A stretch of DNA of 64,000 nucleotides from Delphinus delphis (lineage: Eukaryota; Chordata; Mammalia; Artiodactyla; Delphinidae). Both the position numbers and the translations under genes were made by a program. Each line of letters starts with the position of its first letter. Position 1 is the first letter of the stretch. Below are positions 11,066 through 22,589 of this stretch, piece after piece. The stretch spans positions 101,659,893-101,723,892 of the forward strand of contig NC_082688.1 of assembly GCF_949987515.2 (NCBI RefSeq). Reading direction: 5' to 3'. The notes beneath the pieces are model-generated. The model was not told the origin of the DNA. It ran no database searches and saw only the letters and a program-made list of their open reading frames with translations.

Positions 11066-13165
11066 GCTAAAAAATTAACAAAATTAGGAAAAATCTACAG
11101 CTAACATTATACTCAATAGTAAAAAACTAAATACTTTCTAAAATCAGAAAGAGGGCAAGAATATTTGCTCTTACAATTCTATTCGATATTATACTGAAGG
11201 TCCTAGCTAGTGCACCAAGAGAAGAAAAAGATATATAAGTCATACAGATTGGAAAGTAAGAAGCAAAACTGGTTTTATTTGCAGACATGATGTATATAGA
11301 GAAAATCATAAGAAATATGGAAAACATCTAGTAGAGCTAGTCAGCAAATTTAGTGAGATCATAAAAGACAAGGATAATATACCAAAATATCAATTTATTT
11401 GTAAAACAAGCAGTAAACAATTGGAAAATTTTTAAGTAATACCATTTGCAACGGTATGTAAAATCGTAAATGCTTGGACATAAATGTAATAAAAGATATT
11501 TCATACTTCTACACCAAAAAGCACATCACATTGCTGAGAGAAATTTAAAATATAAATACAAATGGAGAGATATAGCTTCTTTAGGGTTTGGAAGATTCAG
11601 TGTTGTTAAGATGTCAGTTCTCTTCAGATTAACCTCTATATTTAACACATTCCCAATAAAAATCACAGTAGGCTTTTTGTAGAAATTGACAAGTTGATTC
11701 TAAAACTTATAGGGAAATGCAAAGGACCTAAAACAATTAAAACAATCCTGGGAGGTTATAGCTGGAAGGTTTACATTCTCATGCCTTAATACTTAACATG
11801 AAGCCACAGTAATCAAAGTATTTTGCTATTGGGAGAAAGCCAATAAGTGAATCAGAGGAACAGAAAACAGTACAGAAATGCACCCATACTTATAAAGGCA
11901 TCAAAGCAATTCATGGGGGAAAGAAAAGTTTTTCAACAAATGGTACTGAAACAACTAGATATCTATATGATTGAACCTCAACCCTTATCTCACACCATAC
12001 ACAAAAATTAATTTCAGATGGATCACAGACCAATGGAAAAACTAAACTATAAAGCTTCTATAAGAAAACATAGGAGAATACCTTCATGACCTTGGATTAA
12101 GCAAACATTTCTTGGACACAGAAAGCACTAATCATAAAAATATATTGATAAATTCAATTTCATCAAAATTCAACATTTCAGCTCATTAAAAAAAAACTAT
12201 AAGGGAATGAATAGGTAAACCACAAAGGGACAATTTCACAATATATAGATCTAATAAAGGACTTTTTTTTCAGAATACATGAAGAATCTCTATACTTAAT
12301 AGTAAAAAGACAGCCTAGTTTTTTAAATGGGCAAAAACCTTGAACAGACACTTCCAAAAGAAAAATCTGAAAATGGCCAACAAATACATGAAGAAGTGTT
12401 CAGCATCATTAGTCACAAGGGTAACTCAAACTAAAACCATGATGAAATATCACTACAAACTCACTAAAATGTCTAAAATTTAAAAGACTAACAGCAGTTG
12501 GTCTGAATGTTGGTTTAATGTTGGATGTTGATTAACCAACAGTGGGTGGTTAAATATTGGCAGGGATGTGGAATAACCTGAACTCTCACACTTACACTAC
12601 CCTTAGGAATGTAAAACGGTACTTTGCAAAACTCTTAGGCAGTTTCTTAAAAGACTGCACATATACATATCCGATGACTCAGCAATTCCGGCCATACATA
12701 TTTACCCAAAGAACATACATACAAATGTTCACAAAAATATCTGTGTAAGAATATTCATAGCAGCTTCATAGAAGGTAGCCAAAACTAAACATAGCCAAAA
12801 CGTTCATCAATAGGAGAAAGAAGAAACAAAGTGTCATATATGTATATTAAAAATATTATCAAGCAACAAAAATCAACACAGTAGGAATACTAGCAGCTAT
12901 GCTTAAATCTCAAAAAAAATTTATGCTGATCCAAAAAATGGAAACAAAAGAGTGCCATGTTATTTCATTTAAATAAAGTTCTAGAAGTAGAAAAACTAAT
13001 CTATGATGAAAGAAACACAGAACATTGGTAGCCTGTGAGCAAGGACTTTTGGAAAGGGGAATGAGGAAAATTTCTGGAATGATGGAGTATGGGTAACACA
13101 TCAACCTATCCCCTTAAGATCTATCATTTTCACTGTAAGTAAATTTGCCTTAATAAAATAACAAT
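11066..13165 (+). mobile_element. Old L1M fragment: ORF2 RT region to 3' end
   Basis: Sense L1 of an older subfamily. The RT active-site area at about 11278-11300 ('gcagacatgatgtatata') has lost bases from the usual FADD/YADD codons. The C-terminal part with 'aaatacatgaagaagtgttc' is near 12381. The end at about 13140-13165 has A-rich sequence after 'taataaaataac'. Many stops and indels; inactive. Confidence 0.75.
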
Positions 13166-13319
13166 TTTAAAAAGTTAAAATAATATGGTTTCTCTTTTTA
13201 TTCACATCATTTATTATTCTAAACCATTTGTCCATTTTTTGTTCAAATCTGGATGACTTTCTTGTACAGCTTTTTGTTTTTTGATGCATTTCTCATTGCC
13301 TTTTTTTTCTCTTGCAGAA

Positions 13320-13870
13320 AGAAAAAAAAATTATGCCTTCATCATCTTTAAAATTGCCCACATTCTTTATCACACAAATTGTCATGGCACTCACTTTAGT
13401 GTCTAATGAAGTAATCACAGGACCTTCTCTTCTAATTTCCTTCGGTTGTATTTCAGACTTGTGGCACAGCTCTCAACATACGGTTTCTTTTTATTGCACT
13501 GCTGTTTTAGGCCCACTGTTTCTTAGACATCACTTTTCTTAGATTCCTTTTTCATTTTTCTGGAGTATAACCTCAAGCAACATTTCAGAAACTTTATGGG
13601 AGTTAAACCTTTTAAATCATTGCATTCTGAAAAGCATCTCTATTTTGCTCTTATAGTAGATTGCTAGTTTAGAAATGTATAGTGTTCTACCAAGATTACT
13701 TTCCTTTAAATCCTAAAGATTTTTTCTTAATTTTTGACAACAAATAAGATCTGATTTTTCATTCACATGTAGGTAAACTGTCTTTTCTTCCTTTTTTAAA
13801 AAAGAGATTTCAGACCTCTTTTTAACCTTGGTGACTTGAAATTTCATTAAGATAGGTCAAAAGGTAGGTT
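13320..13870 (-). repeat. Probable ancient interspersed repeat (LINE-like, antisense)
   Basis: 'ggagtataacctcaagcaac' (13562) followed by 'agattgctagtttagaaatg' resembles a mammal-wide old LINE in antisense. The family is not certain. Confidence 0.4.
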
Positions 13871-13904
13871 GAATTCCAAATTTGAGGTTATAGCAAACAG
13901 ATTA

Positions 13905-14207
13905 TTTTTTAATTTTTGAATTTTATTTTATTTTTTATACAGCAGGTTCTTATTAGTTATCCATTTTATGTATATTAGTGTATATATGTCAATCCCAATC
14001 TCCCAATTCATCACACCACCGCCACCACCACCCCCCATCACTTTCTCCCCTTGGTGTCCATATGTTTGTTCTCTACATCTGTGTCTCAATTTCTGCACTG
14101 CAAACCGGTTCATCTGTACCATTTTTCTAGGTTCCACATACATGCATTAATATACTATATTTGTTTTTCTCTTTCTGAATTATTTCACTCTGTATGACAG
14201 TCTCTAG
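13905..14207 (-). mobile_element. Young L1 3' end, strongly 5'-truncated, antisense
   Basis: The reverse complement of a cetartiodactyl L1 3' region. Landmarks are 'gttcttattagttatccatt' (13946) and 'tctgtatgacagtctctag' (14190). It is only about 300 bases long. The target-site duplication was not resolved. Confidence 0.75.
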
Positions 14208-14284
14208 AAACCAATACTACTAGCCACAGAATCCATCAGACTTTAAGGTTCTCAGGAAATAAAACATTTAATTTGTTAACCTTT

Positions 14285-14373
14285 GCTTGTTTATTTCAAC
14301 AAAGAGTATTGAAAACCTATCACATCCCAGGGACTATTTGAGGAACTTGGGATACAAGACTGAAATAAAAACA
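14285..14373. repeat. Ancient L2-like repeat, left part (family X, copy 1)
   Basis: 'caacaaagagtattgaaaac' through 'ttgggatacaagactgaaat' matches the 'caacaaatatttattgagc...ggatacaa' type of old mammalian repeat. The element continues after the SINE at 14722. Confidence 0.5.
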
Positions 14374-14721
14374 GTTAAGAGGGCCTTCCCTGGTGGCGCA
14401 GTGATTGAGAATCTGCCTGCTAATGCAGGGGACATGGGTTCGAGCCCTGGTCTGGGAGGATCCCACATGCCGCGGAGCAACTAGGCCCGTGAGCCACAAC
14501 TACTGAGTCCGTGCATCTGGAGCCTGTGCTCCGCAACAGGAGAGGCCGTGACAGTGAGAGGCCCGCACACCTCGATGAAGAGTGGCCCCCGCTTGCCACA
14601 ACTAGAGAAAGCCCTCGCATGGAAATGAAGACCCAACACAGCAAAAATAAATAAATTAATTAATAAACTCCTACCCCCAACATCCAAAAAAAAAGCCTTT
14701 AAAAAAAAAAAAAAGTTAAGA
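14374..14721 (+). repeat. Long CHR-type SINE with mixed subfamily features
   Basis: SINE body at about 14381-14714 with short duplications 'gttaaga' at 14374-14380 and 14715-14721. The head has 'cttccctggtggcgcagtg' and B-box 'gggttcgagccc'. The middle carries short-subfamily marks ('acagtgagaggcccgc' at 14550) and the end carries the long-subfamily tail ('cacaactagagaaagccct' and 'gaagacccaacacagc'). See findings. Confidence 0.85.
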
Positions 14722-15235
14722 ATCTATACCCTCCTGTCCTAGAGTTTATATTCTAGTATAGAGAGGCAGACAATAAACAACAAATACAAGTTAAAAATAA
14801 GTAAATACATAAAATATATAAAAAGTAAATATAGAGCATAATGGAAGTTGATAAATGCTATGGAGAATACAGGCAAAATATAGGGGATTGAGAATATGAA
14901 AACTCTGCAATGGTATAGATTGAAATTTCAAATAGGAAGACTAGCATTACTTTATTGAAAAGGTAATATTTGAGCAAAGACTTGAAGAAGGCAAGGGATG
15001 CATCTAAGAAAAGAGCATTACAGGCAAAAGGAAGAGATGTTGAAATAACCTACAACAGTAAAGTACCTGGCATGTTTGAGAAATAGCACGGAGGCCATAT
15101 GGTTAGAAGAGAGTGAGTAGGAAAGAATAGGAGATAATATACCTGGAATGTGGGGAAAGCAAATCACGTATGGCCTTTTTAAGCCCTGAAAGGTTTTTAG
15201 AATGAGTGATACGATCTGGATTATGTTTCTAAAGA
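14722..15235. repeat. Ancient L2-like repeat, right part (family X, copy 1)
   Basis: 'tagagaggcagacaataaac' (14758) and 'aaagacttgaagaaggcaag' are hallmark phrases of the same old repeat seen at 15390, 19262 and 60890. The family name is unsure (L2-related or another early-mammal repeat). Confidence 0.5.
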
Positions 15236-15389
15236 GCCAAACTGATTGATCAATTACAGACAGATAGAAAGACATCATATATATTATACATGCACACTTC
15301 TATCTTTTTCATAAAAATATGCTCCTGATTATTTGTTTTCTTGTCTTTTAGAGTAACATTCCTTACTCAGTAGAAATGAAAAGCTCTCT

Positions 15390-15690
15390 CCACAAGCGTT
15401 CAACGAGTCTCCACTGGGTGCCTAGCACTGTCCATGGTGCTGAAGAGGTTGAGGAAACAAGTTGAAAAGGTTGCTTCTTTCATGGAGAAAATCAAGAAAT
15501 AATAAACCAGTAAATAAACAATAAAACAAATCGTTATGACATTTACTGTGGGGGGAAAGTAGAAGACACAGATGAGGTGTAAAATAACTTGATGGCCACT
15601 TTAGAAGGGATGGTTGGGGAAAACCACTCTGAAGAAGTAGCAATTAAGCTAAGATCTAAGAAGCTATCCATAAAATGGTCAAGGGAAGAG
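15390..15690. repeat. Ancient L2-like repeat (family X, copy 2)
   Basis: Contains 'gtgcctagcactgtccatgg', 'aataaaccagtaaataaac' and a later 'ctctgaagaagtagcaatt' block in the same order as copy 1. Confidence 0.45.
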
Positions 15691-16427
15691 CCAAGGGAAT
15701 CTTTTGTGCACAGATCTTAAAGCAAGAAAAATAAACTTACTCTGGTCAAATAACTAAAAAATCACAGTGTACTAAATCATATTTGTTACCGGGAAACCAG
15801 AGACTTAAGTAGGGGTCACAACATGGGACACGGGGGAGGGGGGTTGAACAAGGATGATAGTAAAAGAGATGGTGTGGACAAATTGAGTTCAGAATATGAC
15901 TGGGAGCAACTAAGAAAGGGAAGTCTAAGGCTTTTATACTGATTTAGTCATGCATGCCTTTTGTTCTATGTCTTGCTGGGGAGAAGATGGTTTTCAAGGC
16001 TATGGAACCTTTAAACTCTGATTTTGTAAAAAAAAAAAAAAAAAATCTTTGTGTAAGGCATAGTTTGAAATTCCATGGAGTTGCCTTTAATGAGAGCTTA
16101 AAGCTCCCTAGAAAAACTTCAGACATAGCAGGATTTTTAAATAAAGCAGCCTCTTTTTTTCTTGCCTCTGAAACTGGGACAAAATGCCCTAGGTTTTTTT
16201 GCCAGGCCAGTGGCATCCAAAGTAAAAAGGTGAAAGTGAGTGCAGCCTAATGAAAAGAGGACAGGATCAAAGCAGAACACAGCCAGGCTCCACTTATCCA
16301 ATATCACTGAGGAACAAGACATTCTGTGTGAGAGATCTCTCCAGCTATCACTCAACTATTCAAACAAAACTTCTCAAAGAAAGCAGCCCTACTTAGATTA
16401 GGCTTATTTAACAGTTTTATTCAACAG
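15691..16427. other. No recognised feature, with one (A)18 run
   Basis: Nothing recognised except a homopolymer A run at 16029-16046. The overlapping open frames on both strands near 15944-16250 show no family likeness. Confidence 0.45.
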
Positions 16428-16640
16428 AGCATGGATTTTAGAGTCAAACTGCTATAAATGTGAATCCTAGCTGTTCACTGTGTATCCATGATCCAAGGGA
16501 CTTGATTTTTCTAAACCTTCTAAACTTTCAAAGAAAACAGTATATCTACCTCATGTGTTTGTTGTGAGAATTAAATGAGCTAATGTGTAAAGAAACTTTA
16601 CATAAAATGTCAATACTCTCCGGTGGCCAATAGCTATTTT
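16428..16640 (-). repeat. MIR SINE, antisense
   Basis: Antisense MIR core and flank: 'agagtcaaactgctataaat', a degraded 'cctcatgtgtttgttgtgag' and 'attaaatgagctaatgtg'. An old mammal-wide SINE. Confidence 0.75.
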
Positions 16641-17062
16641 GTAATGTCTTCTCTGGAGTAAAAAGCCACTGTCAAGTTGTACAAGTAATATAAATCATAC
16701 GGGTAGAAAATAATGCAACTGAGAAATCTTTCTTTAACAGCTGATATGCTAAAGAAAATCACAGAAAAGTCTCCTATCGCTTTCTTGGTTGAAAAATCTA
16801 CATCCTAATAAGTATAAAGATTGCCTCATTTATTCTAAAACATGGGGGGTTTCGCTGACTCCATGTTAATAGTTTAACAAAGTAAATGAATGACTTCTCA
16901 GAGAAAACAGATGCTGCATTTGGAATATTTCCCGCTATGAAGCTCTCTAACTCCTTTCTTCCCTTTCACTATTTCATATGGTTGACTTACAATAAAAAGT
17001 GATCATCAAATATTGACATGATCAATGATCAGAGAAGCAGCAGAGGTGGGGAGAATAACAAC
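16641..17062. other. No recognised feature
   Basis: Unique-looking sequence with no supported gene or repeat. Confidence 0.45.
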
Positions 17063-17510
17063 AGTTGTAAGCTAAGTACAAGGCATGAGCCACATGCTAT
17101 GCTGGATAATTTTAATCTTTCCACCAATTCTTTTTTTTTATAATATTTATTTATTTATTTGTTATTTATTTTGGCTGTGCCGGGTCTCAGTTGCGGCATG
17201 CGGGACCTTCGTTGCGGCATGCAGACTTCTTATTTTCAGCATGCGAACTCTTAGTTGCAGCATGCCCGCAGGATCTAGTTCCCCAACCAGGGATCAAACC
17301 CAGGCCCCCTGCATTGGGAGCGTGGAGTCTTACCCACTGGACCACCAGGGAAGTCCCCTTTCCACCAGTTCTTAAGGAGGATGCTTTTTCCTCTCTTGCA
17401 GATGAAGAAACTGTTGCACATAGGAGTTATGTAATGTGTCCAGAGCACACAGCTATGAGGCGGCGGAAGACTTTGGACCCAAGTCTGTCTGGCTCCAAAG
17501 TCCAGGGGAC
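17063..17510 (+). repeat. MIR SINE split by a younger SINE
   Basis: Left part about 17063-17116 ('acaaggcatgagccacatgc'). Right part about 17374-17510 ('cagatgaagaaactgttgc', then 'cacacagctatgagg'). The two parts align to consecutive portions of MIR. The CHR-type SINE between them has its own target-site duplication, so it landed inside the MIR. Confidence 0.7.
17117..17373 (-). repeat. CHR-type SINE, antisense, 16-bp target-site duplication
   Basis: SINE at 17133-17357 between 'ctttccaccaattctt' (17117-17132) and 'ctttccaccagttctt' (17358-17373), with one mismatch. Antisense head 'ggaccaccagggaagtccc'. The body repeats a 'gcatgc' phrase several times, a third body type compared with the other SINEs here. 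Confidence 0.88.
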
Positions 17511-17684
17511 TTCCACAACATCAGGAGAAAAGAAACACCCATCCTAGACAGTCTGACAGAAGGACAACCAGCAGCCTCAAGGATAGGAGTGATTTTAGAA
17601 AGAAAGTGAATGTTACCTAAATAATTATTTTGTACAATCTTCATTTTTACTTTGTTACATGTTATTTCTATTGTGTATTCTGTA

Positions 17685-17927
17685 GTCTAGCCCAGCGGTC
17701 CCCAACCTTTTTGGCACCAGGGACTGGTTTCATGGAAGACAAGTTTTCCACGGGATGGGCTGGGGATGGTTCAGGCGGTAATGCGAGCGATGGGGAGCGG
17801 TGGGGAGCGGCAGATGAAGCTTCGCTGGCTCGTCCACCACTCACCTCCTGCTGTGCGGCCCGGCTCCTAATGAGCTGCACACCGCTACCGGTCCACGGCC
17901 TGGGGTTTGGGGACCCCTGGCCTAGCC
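17685..17927 (+). mobile_element. Non-autonomous hAT-like DNA transposon
   Basis: A 227-bp element at 17693-17919. Terminal inverted repeats are 'cagcggtccccaacc' at the left and the complement of 'caggggtccccaaacc' at the right. It is flanked by 8-bp duplications 'gtctagcc' and 'gcctagcc' (one mismatch). Eight-base duplications are typical of the hAT superfamily. There is no transposase; it is an internal-deletion derivative with a GC-rich middle. The family name is not assigned. Confidence 0.75.
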
Positions 17928-18490
17928 AGCATTGTTGCCCTCTGCTTTTCCTCTGATCTCTGCTGCCTGGAGTCCTAAGCTCTAGCCATGGTCCTCCCTA
18001 TGGGGGACCTCAGCACCCAGGACCTGGAGCATCGCCCTCTCTTTCCCTTCACACCAAGTCTTGTCAAAGCCTACTTACTTCATATTCTTATTTCAAAACC
18101 TTTCCTTCTTGGCCATTCCAACACGAAACCACTAAACACTGACTCACAAACTTTCAGCCGGAACAGAGAGGCAGCTTTTCATATAATACAGAAAGGATGG
18201 CAACTTTTCAAAAGGAAATTCTCAGTGATAGAACAATGTAAAGGCCGCGGCAGAGGAAAGGATGTTTTCTCTTTGTCAAAAATCCTTAAACATGGATTAA
18301 TGATATGCTGAGAGATACAGTCACCCAGGGACTCCTGAAATATTATAATGTATTTAGTTTGAGTTTGTGGAAACCCCATCTCTCTCCATGAAAATCCTGA
18401 GACATATGACTGCTCAACTTTCTCCTTGACAAAAGTTAGGTTCATTTTCCAGGAAGACTATACCTTTCTCTACTATTGTTTTGCTCACTT
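17928..18490. other. No recognised feature
   Basis: A 107-codon frame at 17988-18311 has no recognisable family features. Nothing else is supported. Confidence 0.45.
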
Positions 18491-18695
18491 AAAAATGATC
18501 AAGGGGGCTTCCCTGGTGGCGCAGTGGTTGCGAGTCCACCTGCCGATGCAGGGAGGGGATGCGGGTTCGTGCCCTGGTCTGGGAAGATCCCACGTGCCGC
18601 GGAGCGGCTGGGCCTGTGAGCCATGGCTGCTGAGCCTGCGCGTCCGGAGCCTGTGCTCCGCAACGGGAGAGGCCACAACAGTGAGAGGCCCGCGT

Positions 18696-18734
<39 letters not shown>

Positions 18735-18742
18735 ATCGAGGG
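18491..18742 (+). repeat. CHR-2-like short SINE
   Basis: SINE at 18506-18727 between 'aaaaatgatcaaggg' and 'aaaaatgatcgaggg' (one mismatch). It carries the tRNA-like head, B box 'gggttcgtgccc', the short-form middle and a long A tail. The body has a small 'gggagg' expansion after the A-box region. Confidence 0.92.
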
Positions 18743-19019
18743 CTTATTTAAAGGAAATTTAATTGGTGAAAACTTAGCTGGGTTCCTCTTAGACGCGTAA
18801 ATCACAGCAGCGTCCAACAAATGTTCTTAGTCACAAAACTATGTCAAAGGAGGAAAAAAGAATTAGAACAAGAATTTAGTACCTTTTATAATTTCTACAG
18901 ATAATTCGGCCCAAAACAATTTTATTCTCTTTTAGAGAAAATATTAAAAACATAAAAACAATAACACTGAATTCTCTCCTAATAAAATCTTGTATTTGAA
19001 TCATTGCTTTTAATTTTCC

Positions 19020-19185
19020 AGAGTGCTTTCATACCCACTATATGATTTTATGTTCAAAACCACAGAATAAGGAAAAGTAATAGTATTCCTATTTTACATA
19101 TTAGAAAGGTGAGGCAAGGGGGCACTATGTGATGTCCCTAAGTTCACATGACTGGTTAGTGACAGAGCTAGGCTAGATAATTTAT
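19020..19185 (+). repeat. MIR SINE
   Basis: Degraded MIR core with 'cctattttacatattagaaa', 'ggtgaggcaag' and 'tgactggttagtgacagagc'. Confidence 0.65.
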
Positions 19186-19261
19186 TACAACTTCTGTAAT
19201 TATTTTCTCTCTTAGTCTACTTATTATTCCTGTCATTTTTCCTATTTCTATAAAAGGACCC

Positions 19262-19465
19262 ATTCTGTATTACTTCAACAAATATTTGTTGAGCACCTAT
19301 TATTGGACAGGTGATATAGGAGGCAGAGATATATTGGTGAAGATAGATAATATCTCCGTTCACATGAAGCATCCTTTCTGGTGGGGAAAGAAAGAGAAAA
19401 CAAAGTAAACTGAAAAATCAGACAGTACTAAGTGCTCTGCCAAGGGTGACATGTTGGCGAATGAC
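19262..19465. repeat. Ancient L2-like repeat (family X, copy 3)
   Basis: 'caacaaatatttgttgagca' followed by 'ttctggtggggaaagaaaga' and a degraded downstream block. Confidence 0.5.
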
Positions 19466-20559
19466 TGGGGACCATTTTAGTCTAGCTGGTCACTGTACCA
19501 CCCTCCTCACAGCTTTGTAACCTGAAACCCTTCCTTTTCTACAGCTCACACTGTGTCTATCGTCATGTCATCAGCACCTTTATAACTCCTTGATGTCTTT
19601 TACATGTTTTAATGCATGAATAAAACAGTCTCTGGTGCCTCCCCTGCTCTGCTTTTGTCATTTGACTAGATTTTTACCCGCTAGCATTGCTCGGTCTTCT
19701 ATATTGCCCTTTGCCTCTCTAAGTGAGCATGATTTTCCCCTACGCCTCCATTAGCGTAGAGTCTAATTGTTTCGTAACGTTCCTTACCAGCCGCAGCTTG
19801 TCAGCTATAGCCCTCTGTCCCCCAGTGCAAACACACTTTACCCCCATATCACCTGCCAGTTGATGGCGCCTTCCTCCAGGAGTTGGCCAGGCTCTGAATT
19901 CAGACCTCTTCTGCAATGCTTTGGGATTCCCATAAAATTCAAACAGATCTCTATGTTCATGTCCTTTCAGAGCCTCCTGTGGTACTTTCTTTTCCTTTTA
20001 AGGCTCAGCAAAAATGCTTTCAAGAGCACATGAATGAAAGGAACAGGGGAGCATAATACATAGTTTCTACAAGAAATCAATGGCTAGCAAAAATATTCCC
20101 CATGAAACAACCTGAATGAAGCATTTCGAGTCTCAGTGGAAGCCTCTGGGGAGCACAAGGGGCTTTGGCTGTGATGTCTCATGGAGACACTTCCCAAAGT
20201 GGAAAGGTATTTTTCTTTCAGGCAAGGACATTGAGTCAATTATGTGATGCAGCTAATACTTAGATCTTCTCTCAGATAGGTATATGCTGAGATCTACGTA
20301 ATGCTGTATTCACATAACCATTGATGCAGGAAGACTCGAGAGGAAACCTTTAATGCCAACATGGTTGAAAAAGTGTCAGTACTTCAGTGGTTGTCAGTGG
20401 CTGCTGAATGTCACCAGGTGCTGAGAACTCACAAGGAGAAAATGAGTGGAAATTTCTATCAGAAACACATACAGATTCACAGAGAGTTTAGACTGTCAGA
20501 CCCCTCCTAATGATGTCGCTTGTTTTCATAGTGGACAAAAGGAGCTGTTGACTGGTGTA
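19466..20559. other. No recognised gene; possibly diverged L2
   Basis: Pyrimidine-rich parts near 19490-19700 could be diverged L2, but I cannot support it. The 88-codon frame at 19767 has no recognisable domain. Confidence 0.35.
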
Positions 20560-21470
20560 ATTACAGTCACCAGCTCCTCATTTCTACCTCCACAATCCAT
20601 CTGTTTCCCTAATTCACTCGCTCTTTAAGTCTCCACAGTGGCTATTTCAAACCTTATCTACTCTCGTTATATCATCTATGTGCTTCGCTCTCAGCACCCA
20701 TCTTACAATTTACTGAGAAAATAGGAACCTTTAGGCAGGAATTCTCTCAACTGTGTGCTGTCCCACCCATTGTTAGTTATCAACATTTATTCCCACCCTT
20801 TTTATTCTTGTTGCAATGCAAGAGTTGCCCTGTTCCCCATCTGAAGCTCACCCCGCCACCTGTACTCCAGATCTCATCCCCTCTTTTGGAGAAGGTGCTT
20901 CACCAAATATCCCTAAATCTCTCCACTTGTTGGTTTCTTCTTATTACTGTGGGAAAAACACGTTCAGCATTCCTACATAGAGAAGGTAAAAACAAAAGCA
21001 AAGGCTTCAGCCGTCTCTTGGCAACCAGCAGATTGCCAATGCTAACTATTGCCCTGGGTCTGATTTTTTTTCATTCTGTACATTTTCTTTGCATGAACTC
21101 AAGCAATCTCCATGCTTCCGTTATCACCCATTTGCTGACGACACACAAGTCTCCCTCATCTCTAAGGCAGGCCTCCCTTCTGACCTTCACACCTGTGTGT
21201 CCATCTACTTCCCGGGCACGGATGTGCCACATGGATATGCCACCACCACATGTACGAAAACTGAACGCAGCATCTCCTCTCACCCCCACCCCAATTTCCC
21301 CTCAAACTGGCTATTGTGCCGCATCTTTCATTAAACGGCACCACACTCACTCTTACCCCCCAGGCAAGAAAACTGGGGATCATCTTTGCCTCCTTTCTTC
21401 CTCCCTTACTGACCCTGCCCTCATGGGTCATCACTGGACCTTGCTGCTTCAGCTCTTCAGTTTATGTAGC
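20560..21470 (+). mobile_element. L2 LINE relic with reverse-transcriptase remnant
   Basis: Pyrimidine-rich sense L2. At 21131-21142 'tttgctgacgac' encodes FADD, followed by TQVSLIS, the RT catalytic motif of an L2-type LINE. Downstream blocks ('aaaactggggatcatctttg' near 21368) keep L2 order. The 236-codon frame at 20808-21518 in another phase is a chance frame. Confidence 0.65.
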
Positions 21471-22138
21471 TTCTATCTAAGTAACACATTATGGCACTCC
21501 AAGCAGAATTTGCCATAGGGCTCCATAATCAATCAGATCGATATTTACGCAAAAAAGCAATATACACGGTAAGTGGGACCTACAATGATCAATAAAGCAG
21601 ACCTGCGTAACAAGAAATGCAAAGAGCTGTTCTGGAGTCTGAAGGAAAATTATAACACATGGAAATACGGATCTTCCCCCAAAATAAGGAGCATCGAAAG
21701 TGTAAATATCCAGCCAAATAGAAAAGACTATTTTCCTGTTAATTTCTTTAAAATACATACGAGTCTTTAAAGCAAGGTAGTATCTTGTTAGTTTTATATC
21801 ATCTTAATGTCATCATTTTAATAACTTTTAAAGAAAAATATTTAGTGGCCACTTTGTAGATTATATCCCCTTGTTTTATATGATCTTAATATCATCATTT
21901 TATATCATTTTAATATCATCTTGTAGTCTTATAATAAATGTATATTTAACACATATGACAACAATAGCATAAAAAACATGGCAAAGGGGGTAAATAGGCC
22001 TAACAGTTGCAAAGTTTCTGTATTTTATGTGAATTGGTACAGTTTTCATTCTAAGTAACTATGAAAAACTAAGAATTGTACTTTAGTAATTTCTAGAGCT
22101 ACCAGTCAGAATAATATTAGTGCAAAGAAAAATAGTTT
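21471..22138. other. No recognised feature; AT-rich with a repeated phrase
   Basis: The phrase 'atcttaatRtcatcatttt' appears at about 21800 and 21884 and again in shorter form near 21909. Otherwise nothing recognised. Confidence 0.45.
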
Positions 22139-22379
22139 AAAAAGCAATGGATAGGGCTTCCCTGGTGGCGCAGTGGTTGAGAGTCCGCCTGCCGATGCAG
22201 GGGACGCGGGTTCGTGCCCTGGTCCGGGAAGATCCCACATGCCGCGGAGCGGCTGGGCCCGTGAGCCATGGCCGCTGAGCCTGCGCGTCCGGAGCCTGTG
22301 CTCCGCAATGGGAGAGGCCACAACAGTGAGAGGCCCGCGTACCGCAAAAAAAAAAAAAAAAAAAAAAAAGCAATGGATA
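22139..22379 (+). repeat. CHR-2-like short SINE
   Basis: SINE at 22154-22364 with an exact 15-bp duplication 'aaaaagcaatggata' (22139-22153, 22365-22379). Its exact flanks and well-preserved body suggest it is among the younger copies here. Full head, B box, short-form middle and A tail. Confidence 0.95.
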
Positions 22380-22404
22380 AGTTCTAATTACATTTTGATC
22401 ATTA

Positions 22405-22585
22405 ATAATAAGAATAGCAAATATTTATTGAGTGATTTCTGTATGCGATCATCTCATTTAAACTTCAGAAAAATTCTATAAAGTCAACACTGTTATTTTT
22501 CCCATTTTACAAATGAGTAAAATAAGACTGAGAAATAAAGTAATTTTCCCATATTTATAACAGGGTTAGTCCCAGAGCTGTCAGA
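22405..22585 (+). repeat. MIR SINE
   Basis: 'aatatttattgagtgatttc', 'atctcatttaaacttcag' and 'ccattttacaaatgagtaaa' in canonical MIR order. Confidence 0.85.
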
Positions 22586-22589
22586 CTAC

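Noticed and set aside
13968..14150. Proline-rich 60-codon frame
   Set aside because: Antisense of an L1 3'UTR with a CCACCACC-rich tract.
18485..18820. Pro/Ser/Arg-rich frames in this and other SINEs (for example 22106, 32215, 50621, 51728)
   Set aside because: The same frames recur in every CHR-2-like SINE because of shared sequence. They are not genes.
20808..21518. 236-codon open frame on the plus strand
   Set aside because: It lies in an L2 relic. The L2 RT motif is in another frame, and the frame shows no domain.
22154..22230. Possible tRNA gene
   Set aside because: The A- and B-box-like sequence belongs to the tRNA-derived head of a SINE, and no cloverleaf with a proper acceptor stem is supported.
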